Assembly (NCBI GenBank): GCA_021613535.1
Contig: CP075496.1
Coordinates: 9,362,001 to 9,426,000, forward strand
Reading direction: 5' to 3'
DNA: 64,000 bases
Origin: Adineta vaga
Taxonomy: Eukaryota > Rotifera
Part shown: in pieces, positions 53,070 to 62,781 of the stretch
Position numbering within the stretch: the first letter of the stretch is position 1
How the letters are laid out: every line of letters starts with the position of its first letter
The notes under the pieces: generated by a model
What the model saw: the letters and a program-made list of their open reading frames with translations, nothing else
Database searches by the model: none
What the model was told of the DNA's origin: nothing
Translations under genes and position numbers: made by a program

Positions 53070-54815
53070 CTATTTGACTAGTATAATAGGTGGAGGAAAT
53101 GTTGAATTAAATGCAGATGGTGGTAAATCGATCAAAGTACTTAAATTCATTTGACATGGATTAGTCGTATCATATCTATAATATTGATCTAGTTTTGTTT
53201 GAATATTAACTACTGTATTATTACTAGCGGTAATATTTCGACTGTTACATATTAATATCAATGGTTGTGAACTATTCGTAGCGATATAATTACCGGTAAT
53301 ATAAACATTATTAGCGTTATTCGATTGAATGAGACCTTGACTAAGACTTCCGAAATAGAATGTTGATGATTCGACACGAATATCGTCGATAACGGATACT
53401 AACTGGATAGGATCCGGTAAAATCGTTATAAAACCTTGTTGTTGTCCAATACCTTCATTACAGTGAATATAAAGATTTTCAGCTAAGGTTACATTTCGAC
53501 TTGGAAGGCCTTCATACCAATATAAAGATGGCTGAAAAAGAAGAGCTGGTCCACTTGTTTTATTGAATATTGATTGTCGAATATCAATATTTCGTGTTTC
53601 TAATAGAATACCACGAGCTCGATTATGTTCAACTGTAAAGTTTCGTATGGTTAATGAAGCAACATCTGCTACACAAACAAAATCACCTATACTAGCATTA
53701 ATTGAACTGGAAAAAGTGAATAATTGTGAAGTAGAAGTATAAAATGAAGACGAAACAATGGTTCCTGTCTCATATGCTGTGAATGGTCGTTTACTACTAC
53801 TAAATTCTAATTGTGTACCATCTTCAATCAACAGTGGATCAGTCCAATTAAATGCTTGAAGAATTAAAGCACTTGAATTGATAATATTTGCAACAGATAC
53901 ATAAGGTGTTAAAACATTTAATCCATCATCACCTTGCATTTGACATTTACTATCAGTTAATGTAATATATTCTCGATTACTAATTAAATGCATACAATCT
54001 GAATTTGCGCTTAGCCATCGTTCATTGTTCGGTGTTACATGATAATCAAAAATTGTCAGACGACGTACGCGATTGGTTACTAAGACCATACCCCAAGCTG
54101 AATGGACATTTATTGATTGAATGCTAACGTCTGTTGAATCATGTATATAAATAGCATGAGTAGATATATCATAAACAGCAACAATAGCATCACCTTGATG
54201 AAAATTCGTGAGTGATGCTATTGGTATACGTAGAATATTAGGAGAAATGAGACTAGTATTGACATTGTTGGGTGGAACTTGATAAAAATTATAAGTTTGA
54301 GAACCAAAAGCAGGTCTCATTTCCATAGGATCATATCGAATAAGACCAATCACTCGTCGGTTAATATCAGCACGATGTGGTGTTTGTACTTGAATATCAA
54401 GATAAATATTTGTTGCATTAATAACATAACCAGCAGTAAATGGATACGGATCATAATCGATCGATAATGATGATATTTTTATTCCATAGCAATACTGAGC
54501 AAAGAATATGAAAATTCGAGCTGTACCTAACAGTAATGTTTCATCCATACCTTGTCCCAGTATTGTCAGATTAGTGGCATTCGATATTTGAATTGTTGAC
54601 GATAAATTATATGTACCAGATTCAAAGATAAGAATACTGCCTGATCCATAGTTGATGGCTGTATTCACAGCCAGTTGAATGTTTTTTGCATCGTCGATAT
54701 TATCATTTGGAGAAGCACCAAAATTCGATACAAAAAATGTTTTGCCCCGGATTGTTAAACATTCAATCAGTATGAGAAATAGTATAAACCAACCCTCAAC
54801 ATACATTATTTTCAT
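53070..54815 (-). CDS. Secreted right-handed beta-helix protein, GH110-like
   Basis: Intronless, 581 aa, with ATG at 54815. A signal peptide (GWFILFLILIECLTIRG) is followed by the pectate-lyase-fold opening FFVSNFGASPNDNIDDAKNI then FESGTYNLSSTIQISNATNL. Repeated beta-helix rungs follow (ISSLSIDYDPYPFTAGYVI, IYIHDSTDVSIQSINVHSAW, IFDYHVTPNNERWLSANSDC, CQMQGDDGLNVLTPYVSV). The acidic GDDGLN and NSDC-x-H segments recall the active-site region of family GH110 alpha-1,3-galactosidases. That would place it as a secreted glycan hydrolase, but this is a fold-level resemblance. Many NxT/S sites fit secretion. Lack of introns and the bacterial-type family suggest horizontal transfer. Confidence 0.75.
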   Translation of the reverse strand: MKIMYVEGWFILFLILIECLTIRGKTFFVSNFGASPNDNIDDAKNIQLAVNTAINYGSGSILIFESGTYNLSSTIQISNATNLTILGQGMDETLLLGTARIFIFFAQYCYGIKISSLSIDYDPYPFTAGYVINATNIYLDIQVQTPHRADINRRVIGLIRYDPMEMRPAFGSQTYNFYQVPPNNVNTSLISPNILRIPIASLTNFHQGDAIVAVYDISTHAIYIHDSTDVSIQSINVHSAWGMVLVTNRVRRLTIFDYHVTPNNERWLSANSDCMHLISNREYITLTDSKCQMQGDDGLNVLTPYVSVANIINSSALILQAFNWTDPLLIEDGTQLEFSSSKRPFTAYETGTIVSSSFYTSTSQLFTFSSSINASIGDFVCVADVASLTIRNFTVEHNRARGILLETRNIDIRQSIFNKTSGPALLFQPSLYWYEGLPSRNVTLAENLYIHCNEGIGQQQGFITILPDPIQLVSVIDDIRVESSTFYFGSLSQGLIQSNNANNVYITGNYIATNSSQPLILICNSRNITASNNTVVNIQTKLDQYYRYDTTNPCQMNLSTLIDLPPSAFNSTFPPPIILVK

Positions 54816-55279
54816 TGGAAAAAAAATTGTTCTCTTTTCTTCGTTTCTTTTTTTTAATAACTGGGGACATAAAGAGTTTCTTTATACCTTTATCAACTTT
54901 CAACATTCGGTAAGATAAGAAAGAATAGTTCGAAGGAAAAGTAACTTACGAATCCTAGTATTCATTCGCTTTCATCAACGTAAAATTCGAAAAGCAATCT
55001 CTATGAATCGTATCTATCATTAATTTGCCATTATTAATCTAAAAACCTAACATTCTATCGGTATTTGATTGGACAATAAATAGTGTCGCAAATAACAAGA
55101 AAGAAGTGTGGCAAAACATTCAAAGGTTTACAAGAAGTCACAGATATTAAATAATTGCAAAACTGATTTCGTATTACCAATTTTTTTCACCATATATGAC
55201 GGTCGAATAGGAGACACGTCTCTGATGCTACTAGCTTCTTTATTTGAAAACAACAATGATTAGAAGAAGAAAAAAACAA
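54816..55279. other. Intergenic, no gene recognised
   Basis: About 0.46 kb between two minus-strand genes, so it holds the promoter of the beta-helix gene near 54820-55000. No feature was recognised beyond A/T runs. Confidence 0.35.
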
Positions 55280-57784
55280 TTATAAGTTGGTTTTAATATA
55301 GTCGATTCCATCTTTATATAATTTTAAATGTGGATGATTTGATGGTAATGATTGTTGTGATAATTCCAATGCTTGTTCATAATACCCAAGTGCCGTTGAA
55401 TTATCTCCAATATGAGCATAGACCATTCCCATATGTCCATATAATGGCGCAAAATATGGATGATTAGGTGGAAGTGTTAGATGAGAAACTTCTAATGCTT
55501 TTTTATAATATAGAAGTGCTTGTAAATAATCTTTTAATGACGTGTAAACTCCTGCAATATTATTATAAGAAATAGCAAATGATGGATGATTTGGTGGAAG
55601 AATTTCTTGAAAAATATCTAATGCTTTTTCATAATTAAAGAGAGCCATAAAATAATCATTTAATTCGTCATAAACACTTCCAATATTATTGTAAGAAAGT
55701 GCTAACGAATGATGATAAGGTGGAAGAATTTTTTGTTCAATTTCAAGTGCTTTTTCATGATAGATAAGTGCTTCAGAATGTTCTCCTAAATTACTGTAAA
55801 CTTCGCCAATATTCTTATAAGATGTAGCAAGATCTGCATGATTGGATGGAAGAGATTTTTGTCGGATTTCTAATGCGTTTTTATGAGCAGAAAGTGCTTT
55901 CGAATATTCACCCATAGAATTGTATACTAAACCAATAAAATTATAACAAATTGCAATATCAGGATGATCTGATGATAAGGCATTTGATTTAATTTCAAGT
56001 GCTTTTTCGAAATTAACAAGTGCTTCAGCAAATCTATTCAAACTGTGAAATACTTCACCAAAATTAATATAACATGCAGCAAAATCTAAATGATTCGGTG
56101 GAAGTGTTTGTTGATAAATTTCAAATGCTTGTTGATGATAGAAAAGTGCTTGCGAATATTCATTCAACTTGGTATATGATGATCCAATACTACTATAGGA
56201 ATCAGCTAAATCTGTATGATTTTTAGGAAGAATTTGTTGATTAATTTCAATAGATTTTTGATAGAATTCAATTGCTTCTGAAAGTTTACTTTGATTATGA
56301 TTAACTAATCCAAGTGTATGATAAAGTTCAGCCTTTTCTCCTTGACTATCCGTTTCTTCTAACATGTGTGTAAATATTTGTTCAGCTTCATCGAATCTAC
56401 CTAATTTAAGCATGAAATTTCCCAACCGATACCATCCATTATGACTAGAATACGTTTCTTTTCGTATAATTTTTGCTAGATTCTGTAATTGTACTTGATT
56501 ATTATCGACTAATGTTAAATTAATTTGCCATAAACGATTATTCGTCTCATCAATCGGTTTTATTTGTCCAAGACGAAAAGTTGAATGCAAAGCAAAAAGT
56601 AATTGTTCTTCATTTTGATAATAACTAGCTTCACGAATCATTGCAAATGCAGTGGAAGATGTCGAGAGATCGATTGAAATTTCAAAAACAACACCAATTA
56701 CACTGGAATTATCTTGATTTTGTTGAACAAATGCAAGGGATGAAGCTCGATCAAGAGTTGTCATCATAAAATTATTAAATATGATTAATCCACCTTGTGT
56801 ATCTTTCAATTGTTCAAAATCTGATTTAGATAAACCTTGTCCACGATAGACAGTATAAGTATTCGATCGATTTTGATGATTAAATTGTTCTTTATGTAAT
56901 TCAATAATTTGTTGTTGAAGATCATGAATAAAAAATCCCATCTTTGTGACTAAGTCCATTTCCATTGTTCGTAATACTCGATTTAACATTGAAGATAAAA
57001 AACAATCCGATGTTAACCACCAAATTGCTCGATGTTGATAATATTCTTGTTCGATTTGATCGATATTATATAATTCAATATCATTGTCAACAAAAATTTC
57101 TTCACGACAAAATGCTAAAAAGTCATCGAGATGTTTTTTATTGAACTTAAGTTTTGGTAAAATTTCTTTTAATATTTGAATAAAAACAAAAGAATGATCG
57201 AATTGATCTATACTTTTATTTCTAACATCATCTGCTGTTTTAATAAAACTAATTGTAAGATAATTTTGATCACAAATATCTGCTGATTGTTGTACGGCTT
57301 CACAAATCGAATCAATATTTGTAAAAACACCTTTGATTTTCTTCCATTCATTGATCCATTGTTCATGAACAGTTGTTTGTCCTGAAAAGATATAGACAGA
57401 TTGTAATTGTTGCATACTATGAACAATAGGTACAACAGTTTGACCGAATAGTCCCGAGGAAATTAGAAAGATTTTTTCATCTTCGGTATTCGATATAAAA
57501 TCAATACATGCATCAACATCAATAAAAATTTGAACACTATTGACTATTTCACGTAATTTAGTCACAATATTAAAACAATCAGAATTATTAACTTCAGTAA
57601 ATATATTATCCAACCAAACAATAACATAATTCTGATTAATACGTGTACTTGGCATTTGAAATGCTGTTGTTGCTGTTCCTGATTCAGATGGAGTTGGTTC
57701 ATGTATCTCTTCGAAAGTTGTATTGTGTAGACCTTGTTCATTTCCATTAGTCATATCAACTGTTGTATCATGTATATTATTCAT
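55280..57784 (-). CDS. NAD-arginine ADP-ribosyltransferase fused to kinesin-light-chain-type TPRs
   Basis: Intronless, 834 aa, with ATG at 57784. Residues about 50-180 form an alpha/beta N-terminal domain (NYVIVWLDNIFTEVNN) of the type that precedes ARTs in rotifers. Residues about 230-430 form the R-S-ExE ADP-ribosyltransferase domain: YTVYRGQGLSK (Arg 314), NNFMMTTLDRASSLAF and NEEQLLFALHSTFRLGQI. The ExE motif reads Glu392-Glu393-Gln394, so the expected last Glu is Gln. From about residue 455 to the end there are nine TPRs of about 42 residues (LATSYKNIGEVYSNLGEHSE, ALSYNNIGSVYDELNDYFMA), the kinesin-light-chain type. Such ART-TPR genes are typical of bdelloid rotifers. Without the catalytic Glu, activity is doubtful; it may act as a binding protein. 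Confidence 0.9.
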   Translation of the reverse strand: MNNIHDTTVDMTNGNEQGLHNTTFEEIHEPTPSESGTATTAFQMPSTRINQNYVIVWLDNIFTEVNNSDCFNIVTKLREIVNSVQIFIDVDACIDFISNTEDEKIFLISSGLFGQTVVPIVHSMQQLQSVYIFSGQTTVHEQWINEWKKIKGVFTNIDSICEAVQQSADICDQNYLTISFIKTADDVRNKSIDQFDHSFVFIQILKEILPKLKFNKKHLDDFLAFCREEIFVDNDIELYNIDQIEQEYYQHRAIWWLTSDCFLSSMLNRVLRTMEMDLVTKMGFFIHDLQQQIIELHKEQFNHQNRSNTYTVYRGQGLSKSDFEQLKDTQGGLIIFNNFMMTTLDRASSLAFVQQNQDNSSVIGVVFEISIDLSTSSTAFAMIREASYYQNEEQLLFALHSTFRLGQIKPIDETNNRLWQINLTLVDNNQVQLQNLAKIIRKETYSSHNGWYRLGNFMLKLGRFDEAEQIFTHMLEETDSQGEKAELYHTLGLVNHNQSKLSEAIEFYQKSIEINQQILPKNHTDLADSYSSIGSSYTKLNEYSQALFYHQQAFEIYQQTLPPNHLDFAACYINFGEVFHSLNRFAEALVNFEKALEIKSNALSSDHPDIAICYNFIGLVYNSMGEYSKALSAHKNALEIRQKSLPSNHADLATSYKNIGEVYSNLGEHSEALIYHEKALEIEQKILPPYHHSLALSYNNIGSVYDELNDYFMALFNYEKALDIFQEILPPNHPSFAISYNNIAGVYTSLKDYLQALLYYKKALEVSHLTLPPNHPYFAPLYGHMGMVYAHIGDNSTALGYYEQALELSQQSLPSNHPHLKLYKDGIDYIKTNL

Positions 57785-58654
57785 CTAAAACTTACAGAAT
57801 ATTAATCAACAATTCGTTTCTTTTTTTTTCCTCCTGTACATATGCTGTTTTCTAATCGATCAAAATATCGATTTCATCTATAAGTGTATTGCTACCGGTA
57901 TCATCAAATATTTACTTTTAATTGGACAATATTATTTTGCTATATTTTAGTTTCTATTTCTCAATAGTCATGCTTGATTAATCGAATCATTTCATCTAAC
58001 GGGTTCGAATGAAAAAATATTGTTATGCGACTGTCTAACAGGCCATCACATATGTAAACACACAACTACACGTTCGTTTTAGTTTGTTTTTTTCTTTCGA
58101 TACTCAACATGAGAAAAATATAAGGCAATATAATAAAATTCACCTGTGGTTGATGAATGAAAACGCAAACGAACATGAATATGTATTTTTCTTTGATTAT
58201 ACATGCTTTACCTATAGTTTTTTTTATAAACAAAAATATTATTCTCAATAAAAATTGGTTTAAAAAGATGATTATATCTTCGTTCAAAAACAGTTCAGAT
58301 CATTTTAATTTTTCCATCAAAGATGAATGAGAATGTTAATAAGACTATAATGATCTCTTTCTTATCAATAACGGTGATATTTTATATTAATTCTATATTC
58401 GAAATCGCCTTTTTCGGTCTTTTGTTGGAAAAGTTCTTTGCAGAAGAGGACACCTTTTCTCTTGTTTAAATAATGCTACCATGTGAAGAGATTTTTGTTG
58501 ATAAAGTCGAATAACGCATATTCTTTTTTCTTTTTGTTCTTCTTATCTTTTCCATATAAATACAGATGTAATCTTTGACCATATGCGTTGTGTTTTAAAG
58601 CAGTATCAATTCTAATATTTTTATTTTACTGGAATTCAGGTATATTTTGTACAA
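57785..58654. other. Divergent intergenic region
   Basis: About 0.87 kb between divergent ART-TPR and SLC15-like genes. A GGTTCGAAT string at 58001 looks like a tRNA T-loop but has no flanking stem. A small ORF at 58066-58287 is accidental. Both promoters should lie here. Confidence 0.35.
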
Positions 58655-60674
58655 ATGTCTCAATTAAGAACAGACGAAAATTCATTACTGCTGCAATCTG
58701 ACTATGGCATCCCTAGAAGGAAACCGGATAAACGGTCAGATCGTCAAAAGAAATCAGCCGAGATTTTCATACTATTGACTGTTTTATTTGAGCGCGCAGC
58801 ATTCTACTCACTCGTACTGAACCTTGTCAGTAGTCTTAGTTCAGAAGGATTACTACATTGGTCGGCGTCTCACAGTTCTTTGGCAGTTTTTATCTTTTCC
58901 GGTAAGTACAATATCAGTTATATAATCTTTCAATTGAATTATTATAAATCTGTAATCTAATAGGAATTACTAATATTTCTGCATTGATCGTCGCTGTCGT
59001 TAGTGATGGCTTGATTCGAAGGTCTATAATCATAAGTGCCGGTAAAAAATTTTGCCAAAACCTTTGTAATGTATACACAATTATTTTACATAGGATTCGT
59101 TATATATATAATTGGATATGCGTTCGCTATCGTAGTTACTAATCCACAGGTGAAAATGTGCGTACCGAATTCTAATATTACGAATAACGTTCAAAACATG
59201 AGTACCTTCATCGACGAGCCATGTGTCGGTTGGATTCTACCAGTATTAGTTATCATGTAATTATGTTTTGTCTGTAATATTCTTTTGATTATCTTTCATT
59301 TAAAAAGTGCCATTGGTAGTGGTGCCGTACAATCCAATATGGCTGTATTCGGTGCTGAACAAACGCAAACCTCGAAAGTAAAATCGCGATACTTTGATAA
59401 GTACCTTATTGCAGTAAACGTTGGTGGTATTATTGGTTCATTAATAATTTCTTTCATTCAAAAAGATATGTATTCGTATTTCATCGGTTATTTGGTAGCA
59501 GCGTCAATGCTTACCTTGTCTTTTGTTATATTCTTAATCGGTCGTTCATGCTATTATAATGTCAAACCATATGATTCAGTAGTTGCCACATGTATTCCAT
59601 TTTGGTTTGCTTCAATTCAATTACGATGTCAATCGAAACAAAATAGAGATGAATTCACAACATCTCTGGACACAACAGAGTCAATTAATAGTAAAGGATT
59701 TACTGATCGTATGATCAATGATAATAAATCACTTCGACGTGCAATAATTGTATTCAGTCTGCTTATTCCATATTTTCTCATATACAATCAAGTAAAATAG
59801 ATTTTCCTAAAGATTTTTTTATCTAATTTCATATAGATAAGTGCAACATTTCCATTGCAAGGTGAACATATGCATAAACCATCCGATGTTGGAAATATTG
59901 TTACTCTAATGACGCTATCTGATCCAGTAACATTGATCAGTAAGTTATTATTAGTTCGTAGACGTTCTATTTTGATTTATCAATTTATTTTAGTTGGACT
60001 TTTGATATTGTACTTCATTTTCCATAAAAATCGTGATATTTCCCATAGTGAATCGACTATTCATAAAAAATTTCTTGCTGGCATGTTTTTAGCTTTTATC
60101 ACAATGATAATTGCTGGAACAATGGAAAAGTATCGTCGAGACTATTGTGATCCAGGTAAATGATATGACAAATAATTTATTATACTTCTATTTTAATTCT
60201 TGACTTTTTCTTGTAGAAATAGATGAATCTAGTTTATCTGTTTACTATCTTTTAATTCAAAATGTTTGTATGGGTATTTCAGAAGTATTTGCTATGTTAG
60301 CAAGCTTTGAATATGCATATTTTGCTGCTCCACAATCGGCTCAATCACTCTTTATGAGTTTTCGATTCGTGTCTATAGGTATAGCATCATTCATTGGTAG
60401 TGGATTAATCAGTGCTTTTCCAAATCCATCGTTTAATTTAGACTTTAGCGTACGTAATATACTATTGAAAGAACTTTATTCATTATTTTCTATTTAGTGT
60501 CGATCTAAAGACTACATGGAATGGTCATTCTATACGTACTTTTATATTCTTGCGGGTATACAATTGGTCTTCCTCATAATGTTTCACGTACTTAATACTA
60601 GACTTCATCTAATCGAAATCAATCCACAACAGATAGACGAAAATAGTTCTGGTAATATGAATTCTTCATGTTAA
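58655..60674 (+). CDS. SLC15-like proton-coupled oligopeptide/histidine transporter
   Basis: Seven exons join in frame to 566 aa: 58655-58901, 58964-59041, 59094-59256, 59308-59791, 59837-60155, 60217-60449 and 60498-60674. Features are those of the POT/SLC15 family. They are TM1 ILLTVLFERAAFYSLVLNLV, TM2 FIFSGITNISALIVAVVSDG, the SAIGSGAVQSNMAVFGAEQ segment, KSRYFDKYLIAVNVGGIIGS, and the late LIQNVCMGISEVFAMLASFE then FAAPQSAQSLFMSFRF motif typical of SLC15A3/A4. In TM1 the usual ExxER reads VLFER, so the first Glu is Val. It would use a proton gradient to move peptides or histidine across plasma or lysosomal membranes. Exon 4's acceptor (TTTAAAAAG) is weak. It ends 26 bases from the next gene's 3' end. 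Confidence 0.88.
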
Positions 60675-60700
60675 CTATATACTTTACATAAAAATCATTA

Positions 60701-62656
60701 CTACTTCATATAATAAACTATTGTTGATGAAAGAACAATGAAAAGAGAAGTTAATAAGAAATCATGGAAGAAAGAAATCGATGACCTATCATGAACAGGG
60801 GTTTTCTTGTGGAATGACAAAGAATTTCGAATATATATCATTTTGTAGTTTTTATCGATGTCATATTGACTTAATCTTGCTACAAGAGGTTCGAAAGCTG
60901 CTTTATCACCATAAGAAAAAAACTTGGGGTTTATAGTATAAATCTTTAAATTGATTAATTTTGAAAGATTTTTCAAACAATTTCCGATTAATTTCGATCG
61001 TATATCAATAATAGAATCATTTGTTGTCAAATTAAAAGTAAATTGTGCGTATCTAACATTGGAAAAATACATATAACTCATTTCAATGAATTCCATTGGA
61101 CCAATTGAAAACATTACATCTAATCGTTGAACTTTTTCTTGTAATATTGAAATTAATGAACTATTCAGTGGTGGTAAAAGAGTATTTTCTAATATTAAAT
61201 GTGTTAAGTTAGGTAATACTTTGAATAAATATTCAATTTCATCTTCTATCTCACCACCAGTCAAATGAACACATGTTACTGTATTTAATGATAAATCAGC
61301 ATTGTGTAAAAGTCGTTTATGTTTCAATTTCGAAGAATTTCTTTCAATCAATTGAAGTCTATTACGGCCACCATGAAGACTAATTGAATCAGTTCGATAA
61401 TATTTACGAATTTTGATTGTTTGTAAATAAGGCATGTGAATTTTGCATGATTGAATTAAATCATCTATGTTAACTTCTTCCGTTCGTACTAAACGAATAG
61501 TTTTGACTTTAAACCAAATTGAAGGTTTACTTTGAAGAAGTGTCCTATCAGAGAATTTCATACATTTCATATGATCAAATTCATACAATTCATCGTATTT
61601 ATATGGTAAAGAATATAAATAATATGAATTGATACCGAAATACCAGTGATGATCGAAATAAAATGAAGTTTCAAATATCGATAGAATCTTATATGAATGA
61701 CGGGAAGTTGTATATGATGATAATTTGACATTTAAATGGAAATCTTTCAATTGTTCTAGATATTGTAATAATTGTATTTTAAATTTCTCCCCATCGATTA
61801 GTACACTTTCCAAACTGTCGATATCAGAATTCGTGAAATTTAATGATAAACATATTAATGATTGAGAAAACGTTCGAATAAAACAAATTAAATAAGCTAA
61901 ATCTGTTTCGAATATTACGTAATCACTCGTTTTTGTCTCTTCTTCTTCTTTTCTTAATGTAATATATAATTTTTCTAATTTAATTTTCATTAAATTTGAT
62001 AAATCATATTCTCGATTAAATGAATAAATATTTGTTAATTGAATATTTAAATATTTTAAATTCGGTGTATATTGAATTAATTGATAGATATATTTAAAAT
62101 GATTTAAACTTAGTATTAAAGAATGAAGATGAAAATTTGTTTGTAAATCGCGAAAATTATTTTGATAACGAAGATGGATCATCGGTTGATAATGAAATAT
62201 TTGCAAAACATTTTCAGGATGAAAAACTTTCGTTAAAATAAACTTTGTTTCGATGGAATATGGACCTATAATTTTGAATGTATGTAATCGTTGAAAATGT
62301 TTTCGATTGAATAATAATTCAAGTTGTAAATAGGTCCAATCGGATGAAGATTTGATTATAATTGATGTTAAATTCGAGAAGATATTCAATGATATCCATA
62401 TTGAAGGATCGAAAATGATCAATGTCTCTATTTTAGATGAAACAGTATAGATGATTGTTCGCCAGAATTGAAAATCTGTTGATGGTAATTCGAAATAATT
62501 CAGATGACATTGAGGATGAAGAAGAAGTGTATTGAATCGTTCATTGAAATAGAAAAATGTATAGAAAATATCATTTGGAGATAAATAATCAAAAATTTCA
62601 TGAACGATTTCTGTAGGAAAGCGATCTAGCCATGTTTTCGATTCGTTTTTGCACAT
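60701..62656 (-). CDS. F-box protein with a C-terminal membrane segment
   Basis: Intronless, 651 aa, with ATG at 62656. The F-box lies at residues 8-50 (TWLDRFPTEIVHEIFDYLSP, then FNERFNTLL). A long leucine-rich region follows: IFSNLTSIIIKSSSDWTYL, LHSLILSLNHFKYIYQLI, NLKYLNIQLTNIYSF, LPNLTHLILENTLLPP and LSKLINLKIYTINPKF. The last 25 residues are hydrophobic (FLLTSLFIVLSSTIVYY), which suggests tail-anchoring in a membrane; the other F-box genes here lack this. It is convergent with the SLC15-like gene (26-base gap) and lies 126 bases from the next minus-strand gene. The frame is intact. Confidence 0.85.
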   Translation of the reverse strand: MCKNESKTWLDRFPTEIVHEIFDYLSPNDIFYTFFYFNERFNTLLLHPQCHLNYFELPSTDFQFWRTIIYTVSSKIETLIIFDPSIWISLNIFSNLTSIIIKSSSDWTYLQLELLFNRKHFQRLHTFKIIGPYSIETKFILTKVFHPENVLQIFHYQPMIHLRYQNNFRDLQTNFHLHSLILSLNHFKYIYQLIQYTPNLKYLNIQLTNIYSFNREYDLSNLMKIKLEKLYITLRKEEEETKTSDYVIFETDLAYLICFIRTFSQSLICLSLNFTNSDIDSLESVLIDGEKFKIQLLQYLEQLKDFHLNVKLSSYTTSRHSYKILSIFETSFYFDHHWYFGINSYYLYSLPYKYDELYEFDHMKCMKFSDRTLLQSKPSIWFKVKTIRLVRTEEVNIDDLIQSCKIHMPYLQTIKIRKYYRTDSISLHGGRNRLQLIERNSSKLKHKRLLHNADLSLNTVTCVHLTGGEIEDEIEYLFKVLPNLTHLILENTLLPPLNSSLISILQEKVQRLDVMFSIGPMEFIEMSYMYFSNVRYAQFTFNLTTNDSIIDIRSKLIGNCLKNLSKLINLKIYTINPKFFSYGDKAAFEPLVARLSQYDIDKNYKMIYIRNSLSFHKKTPVHDRSSISFFHDFLLTSLFIVLSSTIVYYMK

Positions 62657-62781
62657 TCTTTCCTATTTTTTTTAAATAGTGTATATCAAAACTAAAGTTC
62701 TTTATCAATATAGAAAAGATAAAATTAAGTTCTTAAGATGAATCACGCAGATTCTGTATGAAAGACAATGTAAATATTAAA

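Noticed and set aside
55290-56420. 126-bp periodic DNA that could be a satellite
   Set aside because: The period is the 42-residue TPR unit of the ART-TPR gene; copies are diverged at the DNA level and selected at the protein level.
57999-58012. tRNA-like T-loop string GGGTTCGAATG
   Set aside because: The flanking bases do not form a T stem, and no acceptor or anticodon arm could be found around it.
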